A DNA stretch of 64,000 nt, taken from NCBI GenBank assembly GCA_032622095.1, contig CP136066.1, positions 107,529,319 to 107,593,318 on the forward strand, in the 5' to 3' direction. This DNA comes from Siphonodentalium dalli (lineage: Eukaryota > Mollusca > Scaphopoda > Gadilida > Siphonodentaliidae). Position 1 is the stretch's first letter. Each line of letters opens with the position of its first letter. Of this stretch, positions 1 to 12,515 are shown piece by piece. A program made the position numbers and the translations under genes. Below the pieces are notes generated by a model, which saw only the letters and a program-made list of their open reading frames with translations, was not told where the DNA came from and did no database searches.

Positions 1-511
1 AAATGTATCATACATAATATAGATTTTTATTTCAATTATAAATACATATATACAAATGTTTTTGATTAAAATTGGGTTTAAAAAGTTCATTGTAGTTCCG
101 ATGATTCTACCCAGAGAAATAAAACTCCAATTATCTACTATTATACTGGCAAAGAACATACACAGATAGCAGAAATTGTGTGAATAATGTCAATATACAG
201 TAATGTCCTAAATAATCGACTCCTTAACCACAGCAGAATTATGGGTAATTTTTCAGGATTTAGTCACAAATATGGCTTGTTGCCATTCATCGGAAAGCTC
301 TTACTGTGAGCTTTCAGATGAATGGCAACAAGCCATATTTCCGACTAAATCCTGAAAAGTTACCCATAATTCTGCTGTGGTTAAGGAGTCGATTATTTAG
401 GGCATTACTGTATATATATATATCCATGTTCTTCTTATCGATGTGAAGGACTTATGTCCCTTTAGAGCTTTACAAGCAGAACCAATCACTTAAATAATCT
501 CTTATACTCAC
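1..511 (-). other. Start of a gene B intron
   Basis: AT-rich sequence downstream of the donor at 511. Apart from the palindromic element at about 192-414 nothing is seen. Confidence 0.5.
192..414. mobile_element. Palindromic MITE (copy 1)
   Basis: A near-perfect hairpin of about 100-bp arms. It opens with TACAGTAATGTCCTAAATAA and closes with its complement, with the turn near 305 (TCTTACTGTGAGC). Related copy at 30995-31174. No coding sequence. Confidence 0.8.
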
Positions 512-885
512 TTCGGATAATGGACTTGTGACATCATTTCCACCACCAGAAGCCTGCTGCTCATTTGATGTACAGCTCTCTTCTGGAGCGACCATCTTCT
601 GAGATTTCGGAAGACAAGACTTGAATTTGTCGGGCAAATAGGGTAAGGCATAATGAAGGCCCGAGATTAAACTTCTGTTGAGACTAGATTCGTTATCGTC
701 AGTCGACTGGGATATCACAGTGTCCTCATTGGTGAAGTCTGGAAACATGTCATCCTCAAAGTAATCATAACCATCGGAACTGAGAGATAATGACAAAGTA
801 GTGGAAAATGAATTCGCTTCGACAGGACTGTCATTCTCTGGGGACTTCAGTTTTTTCTGTTTTCTTTGTTCTCCCAGCTCGCAAT
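512..885 (-). CDS. Gene B next exon, runs towards the left edge
   Basis: The acceptor is AATTCTCTTCAACAG (first base 885). The two starting bases AT join the leftover G of the exon ending at 13603 to make Asp, an exact phase match across a 12.7-kb intron. The 124 codons read CELGEQRKQKKLKSPENDSP..., then a Ser/Leu-rich and acidic stretch (SLSSDGYDYFEDDMFPDFTN) and DVTSPLSE before a good donor GAA|GTGAGT at 511. Without that splice the frame would add IRDYLSDWFCL and stop. The remaining exons lie to the left of the window. The acidic aromatic stretch could be a short interaction motif; no domain recognised. Confidence 0.75.
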
Positions 886-1137
886 CTGTTGAAGAGAATT
901 ACATAATTAAAAGGTTAAAATGTTCACTTGTCTGAATGTCTGTCTGCAATTGACAGGTGAATTTCTGTGATGATCAGTGTAACATTTTATCTTCCCTCCC
1001 TGCACATCTCCTGGGGGAAGATAATCTAGGCTATCTCCCCCCACACACACTGATCATCCCCCCCGCCTGAATTTTTATTACGTTAACATGGAGTGGCCCA
1101 GTTGGTCTCATTTTATCATTCAATATGACTATGAACA

Positions 1138-1330
1138 AGACAGTCAATGACTGTGGGTCGCTCACCAGACTTTAAAGACTGAGAAGACCGGGATTCTGAA
1201 GACTACAAGAGTCAGTACTTGACAAAATCACTTAAGACAAGTAGTTCTAAACATGGACATAGCTGGAGGTTCTCAGATGAGCAGGGCTCTTCACCTTGAA
1301 ATTTCTAATTGCACACCACTGACAAATCTC
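1138..1330. repeat. Dispersed repeat, family with CTCACCAGACTTTAAAGAC (copy 1)
   Basis: The core GTCAATGACTGTGGGTCGCT, followed by CTCACCAGACTTTAAAGAC and GGGATTCTGAAGACTACA, recurs at 17649-17830 and 48378-48460 in the same orientation. No structure or coding sequence is visible. Confidence 0.65.
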
Positions 1331-1683
1331 CAACCACTTACCTTTTAAAGAAGACAACCATACCACAGTACTAAGTTCACAAAAATCCTTTGTACATCCA
1401 TCTTAGGTTGAATTTTACGACTGGTACCAGTACTTCAAGTTCTCAAACGTTTGAAAATTACCAACCTGACACCCCCAAAAATGTTAAATTTGTGGCCAAT
1501 TCGGTCCAAAAGTTTAACCTGAAGTAGGAACATATGGACTGATGGTTTAAAAACATACATGTTGGAAAATCTAACCAAACTATGAGAACAATTCTAACCT
1601 ATTTTTGGTGTGAACATCTAATCTACATCTAATGTAGTATCAGGCATGAAATTTTCAACTGTTTATAAATTTTGATCAAAGTA

Positions 1684-1860
1684 CTCTCAGGTGCCTAATA
1701 ATAGTGTCAGCACGGTTATTAATTTTGGAGAATATTTCCCATGATCACTATTATTTGGCATTGAGACATAGAGTGAAATTGCCATCACTATTATTATTTT
1801 CAGCATAAATCACCATCCATCACTATTATTAGGCCATCACGATTATTAGGCACCTGAGAG
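1684..1860. mobile_element. MITE with CTCTCAGGTGCCTAATAAT ends (copy 1)
   Basis: Starts CTCTCAGGTGCCTAATAAT and ends with the complement, ATTATTAGGCACCTGAGAG; ~177 bp, AT-rich inside. Further copies at 10397-10531 and 18675-18841. Confidence 0.75.
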
Positions 1861-2189
1861 TAGGGGGTCAAATCTCCACCCCTCTACACTCCCTCCCCAT
1901 TGCCTCAAACATTGTCCCCACCCAGGTTGCCTAGAAATCAATATTATTATACCAGTACCAAACAGCATAGAGGAGAGTTAAGTTATTCTGCAAGGTGGAC
2001 TAGCATCACCGAATTCACCCTCTGGGGACCTCATTTCCTAAAAATGACCCCATTTGAACAAATCTGAACCCCGGTCACTATAGGCCCCTCCATACCAAAT
2101 ATGAAAGTGTCAATTGACACTGTAGCTCAACTTTGTAAAGAAGGTAATTTTTTTGTGATGAGCAATGAATAGAGAGATTAAAAAGGAGT

Positions 2190-5100
2190 GTAAATGAAAG
2201 TGTCAATGACACTGTAGCTCAACTTGGAAAGGGAATAATTTAATGTGTTACTGTCGATGGAGTGATTAGGAATGTGGAAAGTTGAATGTCTAATACTAGT
2301 TTATCAACATGAAAAGATATATATGTATATACATGTATATAAAAATTAAATCTAAGATGGTTGCTGGCGGCTATGTTTTCCAACAATTCAAAAACATTTG
2401 ATAGCTTTAGTCATGCAAAGAGTAGAATCCAAAATGGCCACTGGCAGCCATGTTTTAATGCCGAATAACCCCAAAATGACTCGTTCCCATCTACATGTCA
2501 ATTTCAACAGCCATGACAAATTTTATGATGATCAAACTAAAGGTACGACCTGTAGCCCGTGCTAAAGGATTTAGTCATACAAAGAGTAAAATAAAAATTA
2601 CTCGTTCCCATCTACAAGTCAATATTAACACCCACGACAAATGTCATGCTGATCAGATGAACAGTACGACCTGTAGCCCGTGCTAAAGGATTTAGTCATA
2701 CAAAGAGTAAAATCCAAGATGGCTGCTGGCGGCCATGTTTTTTGGCCGAATGGCCCCAAAATGACTCGTTCCCATTTAGATGTCATTGTTAACATCCATG
2801 ACAAATTTCATGATGATCTGACCAAAGGTACGACCTGTAGCCCGTGCTAAAGGATTTAGTTATGCAAAGAGTAAAATCTAAGATGGCCACCAGCGGCCAT
2901 GTTTTTTGGCCGAATGACCCCAAAATTAATCGTTCCCATCTACATGTCAATATTAACATCCATGACAAATTAAATGACGATCAGACGAACAGTATGACCT
3001 GTAGCCCGTGCTAATGAATTGAATTTTGAAATCAAAGATGGCCACTGGCGGCCATGTTTTTCGGCCGAATGACCCCAAAATGACTCGTTCCCATCTACAT
3101 GTCATTGTTAACATCCATGAGAAATTTTATGATGATCAGACTAAAGGTATGACCTGTAGCCCATGGTAAAGGATTTAGTCATACAAAGAGTAAAATCCAA
3201 GATGGCTGCTGCAGCAATGTTTTTTGGCTGAATGACCCCAAAATTAATTGTTCCCATATACATGTCAATATTAACATCCACGCCAAATTTCATGATGATC
3301 AGACTAAAGGTACGACCTGTAGCCCGTGCTAAAGAATTTAGTCATACAAAGAGTAAAATCCAAGATGGCTGCTGGCGGCCATGTTTTTTGGCCGAATGAC
3401 CCCAAAATGACTCGTTCTCATCTACATGTCATTATTAACATTCATGACAAATTTTATGATGATCAGACTAAAGGTACCACCTGTAGCCCGTGCTAAAGGA
3501 TTTAGTCATACAAAGAGTAAAATCCAAGATGGCTGCTGGTGGCCATGTTTTTTGGCCGAATGACCCCAAAATGACTCGTTCCCATCTAAATGTCAATTTC
3601 AACAGCCATGACAAATTTTATGATGATCAAACTAAAGGTACGACCTGTAGCCCGTGCTAAAGGATTTAGTCATACAAAGAGTAAAATAAAAATTACTCGT
3701 TCCCATCTACAAGTCAATATTAACACCCACGACAAATGTCATGCTGATCAGATGAACAGTACGACCTGTAGCCCGTGCTAAAGGATTTAGTCATACAAAG
3801 AGTAAAATCCAAGATGGCTGCTGGCGGCCATGTTTTTTGGCCGAATGGCCCCAAAATGACTCGTTCCCATTTAGATGTCATTGTTAACATCCATGACAAA
3901 TTTCATGATGATCTGACCAAAGGTACGACCTGTAGCCCGTGCTAAAGGATTTAGTTATGCAAAGAGTAAAATCTAAGATGGCCACCAGCGGCCATGTTTT
4001 TTGGCCGAATGACCCCAAAATTAATCGTTCCCATCTACATGTCAATATTAACATCCATGACAAATTAAATGACGATCAGACGAACAGTATGACCTGTAGC
4101 CCGTGCTAATGAATTGAATTTTGAAATCAAAGATGGCCACTGGCGGCCATGTTTTTCGGCCGAATGACCCCAAAATGACTCGTTCCCATCTACATGTCAT
4201 TGTTAACATCCATGAGAAATTTTATGATGATCAGACTAAAGGTATGACCTGTAGCCCATGGTAAAGGATTTAGTCATACAAAGAGTAAAATCCAAGATGG
4301 CTGCTGCAGCAATGTTTTTTGGCTGAATGACCCCAAAATTAATTGTTCCCATATACATGTCAATATTAACATCCACGCCAAATTTCATGATGATCAGACT
4401 AAAGGTACGACCTGTAGCCCGTGCTAAAGAATTTAGTCATACAAAGAGTAAAATCCAAGATGGCTGCTGGCGGCCATGTTTTTTGGCCGAATGACCCCAA
4501 AATGACTCGTTCTCATCTACATGTCATTATTAACAATCATGACAAATTTTATGATGATCAGACTAAAGGTACCACCTGTAGCCCGTGCTAAAGGATTTAG
4601 TCATACAAAGAGTAAAATCCAAGATGGCTGCTGGTGGCCATGTTTTTTGGCCGAATGACCCCAAAATGACTCGTTCCCATCTAAATGTCATTATTAACAT
4701 TCATGACAAATTTTATGATGATCAGACTAAAGGTACAACCTGTAGCTCGTGCTAAAGGATTTAGTCATACAAAGAGTAAAATCCAAGATGGCTGCTGGCG
4801 ACCATGTTTTTTGGCAGAATGACCCCAAAATGACTCGTTCCCATCTACATGTCAATATTATCATCCATGACAAATTTCATGATGATCAGACTAAAGGTAC
4901 GACCTGCAGCCCGTGCTAAAGAATTTAGTCATCCAAGATGGCTGCTGGCGGCCATGTTTTTTGGCCGAATGACCCCAAAATTACTCGTTCCCATCTACAT
5001 GTCAATATTATCATCCATGACAAATTTCATGATGATCAGACGAACAGTACGACCTATGGCCCGTGCTAATGGATCAAATTTTGAAATCCAAGATGGCCGC

Positions 5101-6455
5101 TGGTGGCCATGTTTTTTGTCCAAATGACCCCAAAATAACTCGTTCCCATCTACATTCCAATTTCAACAGCCATGACAAATTTTATGATGATCAGACTAAA
5201 GGTACGACCTGTAGCCCGTGCTAAAGGATTTAGTCATACAAAGAGTAAAATCCAAGATGGCTGATGGCGGCCATGTTTTTTGGCCGAATGACCCCAAAAT
5301 GACTCGTTCCCATCTACATGTCATTGTTAACATTCTTGACAAATTTTATGATGATCAGACAAAAAGTAGGACCTGTAGCCCGTGCTAAAGGATTTAGTCA
5401 TACAAAGAGTAAAATCCAAGATGGCTGCTGGCGACCATGTTTTTTGGCCGAATGACCCCAAAATTACTCATTCCCACCTACATGACATTGTTAATATCCA
5501 TGACAAATTTTATGATGATCGGACTAAAGGTACGACCTGTAGCCCGTGCTGAAGAATTTAGTCATACAAAGAGTAAAATCAAAGATGCCTGCTGGCGGCC
5601 ATGTTTTTTGACCGAATGACCCCAAAATGACTCGTTCCCATCTACATGTCATTATTAACATTCATGACAAATTTCATGATGATCAGACTAACAGTACGAC
5701 CTGTGGCCCGTGCTAATGGATTGAATTTTGAAATCCAAGATGGCCACTGGCGGCCATGTTTTTTGTCCGAATGACCCCAAAATGACTCGTTCCCATCTAC
5801 ATTCCAATTTCAACAACCATGACAAATTTCATGATGATCAGACTAAAGGTACGACCTGTAGCCCGTGCTAAAGGATTTAGTCATACAGAGTAAAATCCAA
5901 GATGGCTGCTGGCGGCCATGTTTTTTGCCCGAATGACCCAAAAATGAATCGTTCCCATCTACATGTCATTGTTAACATCCATGACAAATTTTATGATGAT
6001 CCGACCAAAGGTACGACCTGTAGCCCGTGTCAAAGGATTTAGTCATGCAAAGAGTAAAATCTAAGATGGCTGCCAGCGGCCATGTTTTTTGGCCGAATGA
6101 CCCCAAAATTACTCGTTCCCATCTACATGTCAATATTAACATCCAAGACAAATTTCATGACGATCAGACGAACAGTACGGCCTGTAGCCCGTGCTAATGG
6201 ATTGAATTTTGAAATCAAAGATGGCCACTGGCGGCCATGTTTTTTTTCCGAATGACCCCAAAATGAATCATTCAGGTCTAAATGTTGATGTCAACAGCTA
6301 TTACAAATTTCATAATGATCCGACCAAAGGTACGACCTGTAGCCTGTATTGTTGACGAATCACGCACACACGTACACACGCACACACGGACGACAAAGCC
6401 ATGGCAATAGCTCAAACTTTACAAAGTAAAGTTAAGCTAATAAGCTAATATAGGC
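2190..6455 (+). mobile_element. Array-bearing element, copy 1
   Basis: The left end reads GTGTCAATGACACTGTAGCT then CAACTTGGAAAGG. The right end has a short CACA/GACG-rich tail followed by CAATAGCTCAAACTTTACAA and AGTTAAGCTAATAA. Between them is an array of ~160-bp units. The same two ends bracket the element at 26400-27995, and the left end recurs inverted near 25735-25790, so ends and array travel together. No protein is encoded; short open frames inside are repeat artefacts. Confidence 0.7.
2340..6350 (+). repeat. Tandem array of ~160-bp units with higher-order structure
   Basis: About two dozen units, each roughly 155-165 bp. Conserved landmarks are CCAAGATGGC(T/C)GCTGG, GGCCATGTTTTTTGGCCGAA, GACCCCAAAATGACTCGTTC, CATGACAAATTTCATGATGA and TACGACCTGTAGCCCGTGCT. 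Blocks 2505-3599 and 3600-4690 are almost identical, a 1,095-bp higher-order repeat containing several units. Later units diverge and some are shortened. Confidence 0.9.
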
Positions 6456-6463
6456 CCAATGGT

Positions 6464-6700
6464 TCTTAAGAAGAATTTTTTTTAAGAATTACTATGGAGG
6501 GAAAGAGTATTGGACCTGGCTTCGCACCTATTTGATCTGATGAACTTATTTGAACAAATCTGATTGTGAGAAACCTAGGGAACATGCACACTGAAATATA
6601 TAAACACATTCGGTCTTTAAAATGGAGAAGAAAACAATTATTGATAGACGGATGGATAGACATCCCAACAGGCAGACGGATGGAAGCCTAACAGACAGAA
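6464..6700 (+). repeat. GACG-tailed repeat family, partial copy
   Basis: Carries TTAAGAATTACTATGGAGGG, AACAAATCTGA, GGGAACAT and GGACGGATGGA-type tail elements shared with 7676-8116, 18226-18560, 48640-48968 and 49615-50020. Confidence 0.5.
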
Positions 6701-6807
6701 GACAAATTCAATCCAATATATACCCCCCAATTTATCTTTGAAAAATCAGGTTATGATTTCATCTGGATAAGAGGTGGTTAAGAAAATAATATGAAACCAC
6801 CTGAATT

Positions 6808-7234
6808 TAGTGTGTCTGACATTTGCAGAATGAGGTCCCCAAAAGGTGAATTTAATGACACTATTCCGCAAGGTGGGCAAGCATCACCGAATTCATCCTT
6901 ACCTAAGTCTGATTAGGCCTCAACGACCAATAAAAACCTAGGAACAGATTGAAGTTCTACAGTTGAAGTTGGTGATAGCACACCCATTGAGCACCTCAAT
7001 TATGCATTTTATCTTCTGCAAATTAGGAGGACATTGAAACTGAACAGGTGGGAAAAAGTCAAAAAGTAACTAAAACACAATTTCAATTTGATACTTAGGA
7101 TACTTCCCAGAAGATGAGGCCTAAGCAGAATTAGGTCCCTGGAGGGTGTATTTGGTGATGCTAGCCTGCTGGACGGGGGAGCAACACTAAATTCACCCTC
7201 TGGGGACCTCATTCTGCAAATGTCAGACACACTA
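6808..7234. mobile_element. MITE with TAGTGTGTCTGACATTTGCA ends
   Basis: A ~50-bp inverted repeat: TAGTGTGTCTGACATTTGCA then GAATGAGGTCCCC at the left, exact complement at 7187-7234. Interior ~330 bp non-coding. Part of the end sequence is also seen near 1985-2035. Confidence 0.7.
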
Positions 7235-7675
7235 TTTCCAGGCTTGAATAAATCTAAGCCATTCACAGTACCATTGTATGGCAGGGAAAACAATTCCCAT
7301 CAGCCATCACCTAACTTTGGGAACAGCAGTTGGTTTATAATTTGCTAGCAGTTATGTTTATTCAAGCTTGCCAGATGACATCTATTATTCTAATCTAAAT
7401 TAATGACCTGTGTCTTTGCAGATATATCTGCTTCTGTGGTGAGAAGAGGTATTAGATGATATGGGAGATGATATGGGTTGGAAGGGATGTTGGTTGAGTG
7501 GGGTGGGTCTGGGCCATGTGGGAGGGGGGTGGGTAATGGAATGTTTCCATAATTTCATTGAAGAGAATGTTTCATAACTCTTAGATGTTATAATGGTGTC
7601 ACTTTTTTCAAATTTTATAACATGTTCAAAAAATATTTTTAATATTTGTTAAATTGAGCAAGGTCGCCCTGAAAA

Positions 7676-8116
7676 TTCCAAATATCTGAATTTCAATTTT
7701 TTTTTTTTTTTTTTAGTTATGTCACTGGCTCCGCCCACATTTGACCCAGTGACCTCATTTGAACAAATCTGAACCACAGTCCCCCAAGGACCCTTTGTAC
7801 CAAATATGAACCCATTCGGCCCAATGAAATTCGAGAAGTCACTGTAAGAATTACTATGGTGGAAATGAGTTATGGTCCTAGCTTCGCAACTATTTGACCG
7901 GGGTAACCTCATTTGAACAAATCTGAATGTGATTCACCTAGGGAACATCCACACCAAATATGAACTCATTTGGTCTTACGGTTCTGGAGGAGAAGATGAT
8001 TCTTGACGGATGGACGGACAGACGGATGGACGCTAAGATGTCCGACTCGATGGACGGGCGACGGACGAGGAGTGATGACTATAGCTCCACCGGAGACTTT
8101 GTCTCAGGTGAGCTAA
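7676..8116 (+). repeat. GACG-tailed repeat family, full copy
   Basis: Two similar internal modules (each with CAGTGACCTCATTTGAACAA or a variant, then CACCAAATATGAAC) are followed by a run of GGACGGACGG-type units and the end GACTATAGCTCCACCGGAGA, then TCTCAGGTGAGCTAAAA. The module duplication and tail recur in the other copies. Open frames here are artefacts. Confidence 0.7.
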
Positions 8117-8813
8117 AAACTATTGCTTACAGAGGCATTACAGTTCAAAATGTTTTGTGTGTAAAATTGCCCAGTTTATCTCCCCACTCCACCCGTCTGA
8201 ATTTTGTTTATTTCAACATCAAATGGCCAGTTTGTCCTATTTTATCATTCAATATGACTATGCAACTAAGAAAAACTATCTTTGGTGACAAGGAAGCCTG
8301 TATTTTCTGGGAAAGAGGACAATAATTCAAGTTTGGAGAATTTTCATTGAAAATTACCTAGTTTATCTCCCAGCACCCACCCCCCCCCCCCACACCTAAA
8401 TTTTTCTTATGTTAACATGTAGAAGGCTTATTTATCATTCTCTATGGCTATGTGACTATCTAGAGGGGGGAGATAAACAAGGCAGTTTTTCAAAAAAATA
8501 ATTCCAAAGAAAAAACATGCTTCCTTGTCACCAATGTATAAATAATTTGATCAGAGAATAAAGTTTAATTATAAACATTATTATTAGTGATAGTTTTTTG
8601 TTAATGTAAGAAAAACTCAGGAGGGAGGATAAACTAGGTAAACCGATAAGAGATTTTAAAATGTTCAATAAACTTTCAGAATATCTGTCAAAGAGCCAAG
8701 AATGACCACAACAGTCGATGGAACATTATTCAACATACACAATGTACTTTATTGTGATTGTTTGACGGTAACATGATGTGACATTGGTGGCTTGGAGTGA
8801 ATGTCACACTATA

Positions 8814-9064
8814 TTAACCCTTTCATGATGGGAGCTGCGCTGGTGCAGCACTAAAGATCCTGTACAAGGGCATTCTCTTATATAGAGAGCCAAGCATATA
8901 TAAGGGAATGCACTAGCTTACAAAGGTTAAGGTAAATACTGTCAGGCCAATTTATTCTCTTATATATGCGAGGCTCAATATGGGAGACACATATATTTAT
9001 AAGAGAATGCATTGGCACAGGGTTTTCGCCAAATTTCAGGAAGCTCCAGTCATGGAAGGGTTGA
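8814..9064. mobile_element. TTAA-flanked MITE with CCCTTTCATGATGGGAGCT ends (copy 1)
   Basis: Begins TTAACCCTTTCATGATGG and ends CTCCAGTCATGGAAGGGTTG. Internal palindromic pieces contain CTCTTATATATGCGAGGCTC. Copies at 52925-53213 and, partial, 56500-56615. Confidence 0.65.
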
Positions 9065-9395
9065 GGTCAATTCACCACAATCATAAACTTACTGTTCCTA
9101 TACTGCTAGTCTGTTCAAGACAATGTCTTTAATGAGTGTATCCTCGAACAACACCTCATTAATATTCAAATTTACGTGAAGAGGAATGTTACAAAGGAAA
9201 AAAGGCCCCAAAAGGGACCTACTCCCTCCCCCCCCCAAAAAAATGGACACCCTGGGGTCATCATTTTAAGATAATCCACTGTCCAGAGAGCAATGAATTT
9301 TCAAGACGTAGTGCAATCTGGATTGATTCATTGTCTGCTGTGACAAATAACACAGCCTGTAGATGCATCACTATTTTGTATATATTACACACATT

Positions 9396-10356
9396 TTAAG
9401 GTACACAATCTGATTCAATTGTCCCCTTATCATCGGATTACAACAACAACAACATTTCTTCAAAAAATGCCTTAGATATCGGAATCGATTATTGCCGACC
9501 TAAGTGTCACAGAAAAATTGCTATAAGTTTGAATTTATTTGTTGTTTTATATATGTTTTCATGCCATTTATTATTCCTTTTCATGAAAATAAACATTACC
9601 AAGTCGAAGATATGATGTTTAAAAATTCTTATGCATGAAATAGGAGTTAAGTTGTTTCCAGAGTACATTACATTTGTGACAGTTACGTTACAGACACAGT
9701 GTTCCCCGTCGTGTTGCGATAATCGCCAATGGTCTGACATGTTTTTTTATCTTTCTATATTTCGATGTAGTTTTCTGAAATCACGCAAATTGACAATCAC
9801 AATGCTCATAAAACTTCACAAACCGAACACATTTCGGTGTGACAATTGATCATTGCAACCCTGATTGCAGTATTACTAGTACAAGTTTACTGCCTTTAAT
9901 AGACAATCTCATCAATCTAGTTGTGCAGTGCATGACCATGCTGTTCCAAAGTTCTGCAGTCCTAGAAAGTTGCTTACTGAACCATAGTTAGTGTTTATTA
10001 TTATATCAATATAGTGAATCTCTGCAAGGGCAGTGTTTGTTAAATGGTACTCACGCCTGTCTGACAATAAATACCCCGAGAATAATTAATAATTAATAAT
10101 AAACGCATTACGCATTGATCAGCTGTTCAAAATCTTGATTTACACTAAACAAAATTCTGTGGCCTAAATTTGTTCAATGCAATTTGGTATCGAGAGAATG
10201 TTGGTAGGCTCGTCAAGTATTTGCTAGGCCACCATATATTCCAGGTGGTGAAAAATAACAGATTTCATAAATCAAAATCTCAAATCAAATATTTTTTACC
10301 CCCGAAGCCAAAGAAATAGTAATTTAGGATGGTTAATTCAGATTGTGTATCTTTAA
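9396..10356. mobile_element. TTAA-flanked element with GGTAC(T/A)CAA ends (divergent copy)
   Basis: Starts TTAAGGTACACAATCTGATT and ends AATTCAGATTGTGTATCTTT then AA. Its right part (TTACCCCCGAAGCCAAAGAA) matches the interior of the copies at 25889-26376 and 50812-51251. The interior is larger, so other sequence may be nested here. Confidence 0.5.
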
Positions 10357-10396
10357 CTCAATGAACTTTTACAGAGATTATAAAATACTATTAGTA

Positions 10397-10531
10397 CTCT
10401 CAGGTGCCTAATAATAGTGTCAGCACGATTATTAATTTTGGAGAAAATTCGCAATGATCACTTGTTATTAATATCAGCCTAAATCCCCACCCATCAGTAT
10501 TTATTAGGCCATCATGATTATTAGGCACCTG
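10397..10531. mobile_element. MITE with CTCTCAGGTGCCTAATAAT ends (copy 2)
   Basis: Same termini as 1684-1860 with a shorter interior; the right terminus is truncated after CACCTG. Confidence 0.65.
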
Positions 10532-10619
10532 GCGCTGTCGAGTAAACATTATGGTCACTTCAAATTCACTTATGATTGAAAGATAGGGTATTGCCCCCAA
10601 ATGGTTGGCACATTTAAAC

Positions 10620-11240
10620 AATAATACAAACAAAACACATGGCGGGTATCTTCCCCCCCCCCCACCCTGGGTATCTTCCCCCCCCACTCGTACATTTTTT
10701 TTTCCCTCACTTATTTTATATTATGGTAAGAAATGCCGAGAACACTATATAATTTTTTATTTTTTTTTTGTTATTTTGAAGTTGAACTTAATCCAATAAT
10801 AGCATAAATATTTCAAAATATTACCTTATGATTCTATCGTTTAATTTGCTTATATAGTCATGAATGGGCGAGAAATTAACTTTATATGAGCAAAATTTGA
10901 TTAGAGTAAGAATTCGGGGTGGGGGGGGGGAGATACCCGGACCTGTGTATCTTCCCCCCCACCCAAATTCTTACTCTATCAAATTTTGCTCATATAAATT
11001 TCTCGCCATTTCATAACTATATAAAGCACATTAAGCAATAAAATCATACGTTTAATTTTTGTCATATGTACATGTAGCCGCTGGGTGGGTGGGGGGGGAT
11101 ACTCAGGCCTGGATATCCCCCCCCCCCACCCCAAATTCTATTAAATTGTTCTCATATAAAGTTAATTTCTCGCCATTTCATGACAATATAAAGCAAAATA
11201 AACAATAAAATCGTAAGGTAATATGTTGACATATTTATGC
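10620..11240. repeat. Inverted G-tract repeats
   Basis: Poly-C/poly-G blocks flank shared sequence (ATATGAGCAAAATTTGAT, GGCGAGAAATTAACTTTATA). Arms 10810-10933 and 10945-11060 are inverted copies meeting at GGGGGGGGAGATACCC, and a third partial arm follows at 11080-11235. The block 10660-10800 also matches 12340-12470 in inverted orientation. Confidence 0.65.
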
Positions 11241-11260
11241 TATTGGGGTTGTGTGAGGGG

Positions 11261-11850
11261 TTAAAGGGTTACTGTACGCCACATGTTGTTGTTGGTTTCT
11301 ATAGTCTCCGTGTTGGAGAATAAGGTAACAATTTTTCCATTATTTGAAAGTCTGTTGAGTACGAAGTCATGTTACGGATGACAAATTTACCGAATGCAAA
11401 AATACAAATTGTCGTTGTCGAGTAATTTTTGTAAAGTTTTCAACAAATGAATCAAATAAAAAGTTATATTATATGCATACTAGTCCCATATAATCATTTA
11501 AGTTATTGTATCGTCGCTAGTCAGTGAGTGGCTTGAGTGTTCTCCCCGTATCATCATAATATTTTAAGCAATCGTGTGTGCGATCGGTTTAAAAATCCAG
11601 TATCCCTCAATTACTATTTTTGATTACGGTATTTCGTAATTTAATTGACGCCATTTTATGGCTCCAGTCATAAATTCAATTTATATCAAATTATTAACTT
11701 TTAAATTATTAAATTTTAAGATAGCCTATTAACCTGAGCGTTTACAGAATACATCTTCGACTCAAATTACTTATGTTTCTATATATTATCGATATTAGAT
11801 CGTTGTTGTCACCGGAAATTTAATGAAAATGGCGTACAGTACCCCTTTAA
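11261..11850. mobile_element. TTAA-flanked MITE with AGGGTTACTGTACGCC ends (copy 1)
   Basis: TTAA at both ends and inverted termini AGGGTTACTGTACGCC / GGCGTACAGTACCCCT; 590 bp, non-coding. Closely related copy in the same orientation at 44065-44638. TTAA duplication is the hallmark of piggyBac-type insertion; no transposase is present. Confidence 0.75.
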
Positions 11851-12454
11851 AGGCACGTGAGGCCTTAGTTGTCGAAAATATTCATATTTGTTCCAATCAC
11901 CGTAAACAGAAAAACATTAAAACCCATACAGTTTCGTTCATATATACCATGGCCATCGCGTAAACAGCATGTTATCACAAAGACCCTCTATATTTTACCT
12001 AAGCAAGAGCCTGATTGTGTTACAGAAGACAGCACAGTGCTACGTGGCTAATCACACACAAATGGCATAAACGCTCTTTATTAGTTCCATATCAGGAATT
12101 CAACCCAAAAAGAACGCTCTTTGTGTTTACCATCATAATATAAACAAACACCAGAAAAGTTACTTTTTATGCTTTTGTTTACATAACAATGGTCAAAACA
12201 GATGACAATAACATACTGTTTATACGATATTTCTTATTTGTATACGGACAAAGTCTGTCTACATTTTGATGTTCTTTCTGTTTGTGGCGGTTTTGACGGG
12301 TGTAAATATTTTCACAGGATACCCAACGCAAAGGCCAACCGTACCTTTAAGTTAAACTTCAAAATAAAAAAAAAATGAATATTTTTTTTAATAGTTTTCT
12401 CGGCATTTCTTACCATAATAATATAAAAAAGTGAGGAAAAAAAAATATATGAGT

Positions 12455-12491
<37 letters not shown>

Positions 12492-12515
12492 GGGGGGGGG
12501 GGGGGGGGGGGGGGG
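12455..12515 (+). repeat. Poly-G tract
   Basis: 36 G, one T, 24 G, followed by more G-blocks in AATACCCAGGGCGGGG and AGATACCCAGGGGGGAG. It has strong G-quadruplex potential. The length is likely uncertain because such tracts assemble poorly. The Gly- or Pro-rich open frames across it are meaningless. Confidence 0.95.

Noticed and set aside
2495..5619. Repeated small proteins beginning MSIS.AMTNFMMI
   Set aside because: They arise from the ~160-bp satellite units, end at random stops and have no coding bias.
2340..6350. CRISPR-like array
   Set aside because: Units are ~160 bp, similar throughout, without unique spacers, in a eukaryotic context with no cas genes.
7960..8325. 121-residue open frame with DGWTDRRMDAK
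   Set aside because: It lies in the GACG-tailed repeat family; the same residues appear in other copies with broken frames.
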